The translations under genes were made by a program, and so were the position numbers. The notes beneath the pieces were generated by a model. The model was not told where the DNA came from. It saw only the letters and a list, made by a program, of their open reading frames with translations, and ran no database searches. A DNA stretch of 64,000 bases from Microbacterium ureisolvens. GTDB lineage: Bacteria > Actinomycetota > Actinomycetes > Actinomycetales > Microbacteriaceae. Every line of letters starts with the position of its first letter. Position 1 is the first letter of the stretch. The stretch spans positions 248,001-312,000 of the forward strand of contig NZ_JADIJE010000002.1 in the NCBI RefSeq assembly GCF_015278315.1. The letters run 5' to 3'. Below are positions 61,141-64,000 of the stretch, one piece after another.

Positions 61141-63447
61141 ATGCCGCCCACCGCAGAGCCGCGCTTCGTGCCCGGCACCCATGTGCGCCTCACCGACGGC
61201 GCCGACCTCGACGCCCAGCGGACCGTGAGCGCCACGCTCCAGCGGCTCGATCTCGACCGCCTCCTGGCGCCGTTCCGTCGCGAGGCCGGGCTCGCCCCGC
61301 GCGCCGAGACGTACGGCGGCTGGGAGGCCGACGGGCTCGACGGGCACACCGCCGGGCACGTGCTGTCGGCGGCGAGCACGCTCGCGGCGGGAGGGGATGC
61401 CGCCGCCCCGGCGATCGTGCGCACGCTGGTGGACGGCATCCGCGAATGCCAGCTCGCAGGCGGCACCGGGTACGTCGGCGGCGTGCCCGACGGCGAGGCG
61501 CTCTGGGACGAGCTGCGCGCCGGACGGATCGACGCCGGCGCCTTCCACCTCAACGGCCGGTGGGTGCCGCTGTACAACCTGCACAAGATCCTCGCGGGCC
61601 TCGTCGACGCGGTCGAGCTCACCGACGACGCGACCGCTAGGGACGCGCTCGCCGACCTGGGCGCCTGGTGGCTGCGCACCGCGGCGGAGCTCGACGACGA
61701 CGCCTTCGAGCGCATCCTCGAGTGCGAGTTCGGCGGTATGACCGAGGCCTTCGCGCGTGCCGCGCTGGTGCTCGAGGATGCCGCGTACCTGCGCCTCGCG
61801 CGGCGCTTCGCGCGCCGCGGCCTCGTCGAGCCGCTGGCCGCGGGTCGCGACGAGCTGGACGGTCTGCACGCGAACACGCAGATCCCGGTCGCCGTGGGCT
61901 TCGCGACGATCGAACGCGCCGCTCGCACGCTGGCTCCCGGGCTGCTCCCCGAGGTCGAGGCCCGCGAGGGAGCCGCCGCGCGGGTGTTCTTCGACCGCGT
62001 CGCACGGCACCGCAGCGCCGCGATCGGCGGCGACAGCGTGCGCGAGCACTTCCCGCAGGACTTCACGAGCATGTTCATCGCGCGCGAAGGGCCGGAGACG
62101 TGCAACAGCCACAACATGATCAAGCTCGCCGCCGAGCTCCACGTGCTCACGGGCGATGACGCGTATCTGCACTGGGCCGAGCGGACGCGCGCCAACCACC
62201 TGCGCTCGGCGCAGCACCCCGAGCACGGCGGGCTCGTCTACTTCACGCCGCAGCGGCCCGCGCACTACCGGGTCTACTCGCCGGAGGCGGAGGGCTTCTG
62301 GTGCTGCATGGGCTCAGGGTTCGAGGCGCAAGCGCGACATGGCGCGCTCGTCTTCGCGGAGCACGCGGGCGAGGTGCGCGTGAACGCCCTGGTGCCGTCT
62401 CGGGCGGAGCTCGACGGTGCGGACCTCGAGATCACGCTGGACGAGCGCACGGACTCTGCGGCCGTCCACGCGACGATCCGCGTGCGGGCGGCGCGGCCGA
62501 CTCGGCTGGCCCTGCTGATCCCCGACTGGGTCGACGGTGAAGCGTCCGTCCGGCTGTCGACCGAGGGTGGGACGGATGCCGCGTCCTCGGCCGCAGCCGG
62601 CACCCGCGTGCGTCTGGAGATCGGCGAGGGCCTGTCCGTGGTGCACCTCACGCTCCCGCGCCGGCTCCGTTTCGAGCGCCCTGCCGATGGCTCGGACTGG
62701 GCGTGGATCGTGGACGGCCCCGATGTGCTCGCCGAGCGCGTGGCCGACGACGCCGTCGCGTACCGGGGCAACGGCGCCCGCATGGGCCACATCGCCGTCG
62801 GTGCGCTCCGGCCGCTCGCCGATACGCCGGTGCTCGCGCCCGACGCGCTCGAGCGTGCGGTGCGCGAGGCGCCGGGCCGGCTGCGCGTGCCCACTGCCGA
62901 CGGCGACAGCGTCGACCTCGAGCCGTTCGCCGCCATCCATGACGCCCGCTATACGGTCTCGTGGCCGCTGGCGCAGGGGACGGATACCGCCTCCGCCGCC
63001 GCTCGCCGCGCCGAGCTCGAGCACATCGACGCGGCATCGCTCGGGCTCGAGGCGCGCACGCGCGACGTGATCGCGTTCGGTGAGCAGCAGCCCGAGTCGG
63101 ACCACGGCCTGGCCGCCTCCGACGAAGAGATCGGGATCTCGGGCGATGCGCGGTGGCGGCGCACCCGCGGCACGATCGCTCTGACGCTCCGGGACTGGAG
63201 CGGCACTGCCGACGCCCTGCGTGTGGTGTGGCTCGGCGGCCACGAGGATGCCCGCCTGCGAGTGCTGGTGGGCGAAGCGGTCGTACTCGACGAGGTCGTG
63301 CCCGCCGGCGCCGGCGACGCCGTCCGCGAGGTGCCGCTCACCGCGGCCACGGGCGCCGTCGAGCTTCCGGTGCGCATCGAGGCCGCGGGCTCCGTCACCC
63401 CGCGTCTGCGAGAGCTCCGCGCGCTCGCCGCCGCCTCCGACCGCTGA
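61141..63447 (+). CDS. GH127-like beta-L-arabinofuranosidase with C-terminal extra domain
   Basis: A 768-residue DUF1680-family enzyme without signal peptide. The Zn/cysteine site is present: ETCNSHNM gives E319 and C321, and FWCCMGSG gives C388 and C389. It is about 100 residues longer than the GH127 at 616-2637. The added C-terminal beta-rich part (after about 540) is like the DUF4986/DUF6805 tails of such enzymes. The N-terminal YGGWEADGLDGHTAGHVLSA and HLNGRWVPLYNLHKILAGL are family hallmarks of this longer subgroup. GAAGGAG precedes ATG 61141. Control by the adjacent LacI protein is likely. Substrate: beta-L-arabinofuranosides or related. Confidence 0.92.
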   Translation: MPPTAEPRFVPGTHVRLTDGADLDAQRTVSATLQRLDLDRLLAPFRREAGLAPRAETYGGWEADGLDGHTAGHVLSAASTLAAGGDAAAPAIVRTLVDGIRECQLAGGTGYVGGVPDGEALWDELRAGRIDAGAFHLNGRWVPLYNLHKILAGLVDAVELTDDATARDALADLGAWWLRTAAELDDDAFERILECEFGGMTEAFARAALVLEDAAYLRLARRFARRGLVEPLAAGRDELDGLHANTQIPVAVGFATIERAARTLAPGLLPEVEAREGAAARVFFDRVARHRSAAIGGDSVREHFPQDFTSMFIAREGPETCNSHNMIKLAAELHVLTGDDAYLHWAERTRANHLRSAQHPEHGGLVYFTPQRPAHYRVYSPEAEGFWCCMGSGFEAQARHGALVFAEHAGEVRVNALVPSRAELDGADLEITLDERTDSAAVHATIRVRAARPTRLALLIPDWVDGEASVRLSTEGGTDAASSAAAGTRVRLEIGEGLSVVHLTLPRRLRFERPADGSDWAWIVDGPDVLAERVADDAVAYRGNGARMGHIAVGALRPLADTPVLAPDALERAVREAPGRLRVPTADGDSVDLEPFAAIHDARYTVSWPLAQGTDTASAAARRAELEHIDAASLGLEARTRDVIAFGEQQPESDHGLAASDEEIGISGDARWRRTRGTIALTLRDWSGTADALRVVWLGGHEDARLRVLVGEAVVLDEVVPAGAGDAVREVPLTAATGAVELPVRIEAAGSVTPRLRELRALAAASDR

Positions 63448-63464
63448 CCCTCCCGGCGGTCCGG

Positions 63465-63542
63465 GGCGTTTCGTCGCGCTCGTTCCTCGCTCGCTCAACG
63501 TCCGGCATCGGCGTTCACCTCTCCGGGGAACGACGAAGCGCC
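63465..63542. repeat. family D repeat
   Basis: GGCGTTTCGTCGCGCTCGTT at 63465 and CGACGAAGCGCC ending at 63542 are outer arms with one mismatch. It contains CGTTCCTCGCTCGCTCAACG as in the other copies. Confidence 0.8.
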
Positions 63543-63571
63543 CGCGGGGGCGAAGACCCCGCGAGCGCTTC
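63535..63571. terminator. bidirectional terminator-like hairpin
   Basis: GAAGCG-CCCGCGGGG (63535-63549) and CCCCGCG-AGCGCTTC (63557-63571) form an almost perfect stem between the convergent GH127 and isomerase genes. Confidence 0.55.
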
Positions 63572-63586
63572 AGCTCGTGCTGCGCG

Positions 63587-64000
63587 TCAGCTCGCGACGC
63601 GCGTGCGCAGGTGAGGGGAGACGGATGCCTCGAACCCGGCCGCCGTCCGCTGCACGGCCAGCAGCGGGTCGGTGGCCCAGATCTCCTCGTTGAAGATCTC
63701 GACCTCGATGTCGCGGTCGTAGCCGGTCGCCTCGACGGCGGCGGTCAGCGACGCGAAGTCGATGACGCCGTCGCCCGGGTAGTGGCGGCTCAGGAGCACG
63801 TCCGCGGGAAGCGGCGTCTTCCAGTCGCACACCTGGTACGTGGCGATGCGGCCCTCGCGGCCGGCGCGCTCGATCGAGGCGAGGACGTCGGGGTCCCACC
63901 AGATGTGGAACGTGTCGACGGTGGCGCCCACGACGGCCGGGTCGAAGTCCGCCGCGATGTCCAGCGCCTGGCCGAGTGTCGAGACGACGCAGCGGTCCGA
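63587..64000 (-). CDS. sugar phosphate isomerase/epimerase-family TIM-barrel protein, 3' part only
   Basis: The frame ends at 63587 and continues past the right edge, showing 137 C-terminal residues. TVDTFHIWWDPDV and VCDWKTPLPADVLLSRHYPGDGVIDFASL, then VEIFNEEIW, are typical of the xylose-isomerase-like AP-endonuclease-2 family (IolE/IolH-like): metal-binding D/H on one strand, the R-H-P-G-D loop and the final Glu. The start and the first strands are outside the window, so the function cannot be narrowed. Confidence 0.88.
   Translation of the reverse strand, partial: SDRCVVSTLGQALDIAADFDPAVVGATVDTFHIWWDPDVLASIERAGREGRIATYQVCDWKTPLPADVLLSRHYPGDGVIDFASLTAAVEATGYDRDIEVEIFNEEIWATDPLLAVQRTAAGFEASVSPHLRTRVAS

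Overview
The window looks like chromosomal DNA of a high-GC actinobacterium, most likely a Microbacteriaceae member close to Microbacterium. The evidence is the very high G+C content, third-position GC bias, compact operons with ATGA/GTGA start-stop overlaps, several apparently leaderless genes (a TAnnnT-like -10 box six to seven bases before ATG), and the gene families present. I see no rRNA, tRNA, CRISPR array, transposase or phage gene. The taxon is inferred from style, not from a marker gene.

Layout. (1) 1-8020: a RuBisCO-like protein (cut by the window edge) behind a GH127 beta-L-arabinofuranosidase, divergent from a sugar ABC transporter operon (lipoprotein, two permeases, Asp/Glu-racemase-family enzyme), then a SorC regulator. 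(2) 8186-14346: a GH78 alpha-L-rhamnosidase divergent from an NAD-dependent SDR, a LacI regulator and a DUF5060-type glycosidase, with two GAAACGTTTC operators between. (3) 14401-23221: an eight-gene set read as a D-apiose/D-apionate and L-erythrulose pathway (MFS transporter, L-erythrulose kinase, RpiB-type and TIM-type isomerases, 3-oxo-isoapionate decarboxylase, apionate oxidoisomerase, SDR, apionate lactonase). (4) 23319-28684: an unfamiliar glycosidase-like protein with an apparent CTG start, an orphan sugar-binding lipoprotein, a GntR/FCD regulator and an alditol oxidase. A 17-base GntR-type site is repeated exactly upstream of the lipoprotein and of the apiose operon. (5) 28838-42991: general genes (two AbiEi/DUF559-type proteins, MFS/MarR, hydrolases, a GH6 cellulase with a CelR box, lipoate ligase, a solitary DNA methyltransferase, an F420-type oxidoreductase, esterase/TetR). 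(6) 43260-47902: galK-galT, a LacI regulator and galE. (7) 48143-56165: a ThuA-like protein, glycerate kinase and an oxidative uronate operon (MocA-like oxidoreductase, uronate dehydrogenase, KdgD, enolase-superfamily enzyme, dioxovalerate dehydrogenase). (8) 56255-64000: TetR/DHFR-like pair, a secreted ScyD-like protein, two LacI regulators, a second GH127 and a cut sugar isomerase.

Taken together, the rhamnosidase, two GH127 enzymes, the possible apiosidase, apiose catabolism and galacturonate oxidation would fit use of apiose-bearing pectin such as rhamnogalacturonan II, or of apiosyl/rhamnosyl plant glycosides. That is an inference from gene content.

The second theme is small palindromic repeats of at least five sequence families. 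Two families each bracket an AbiEi/DUF559-type nuclease-like gene with matching copies on both sides. Others sit in tandem between genes or inside coding regions, where they are translated as protein extensions. A separate short motif, CGGATGCC, recurs dozens of times in both orientations.
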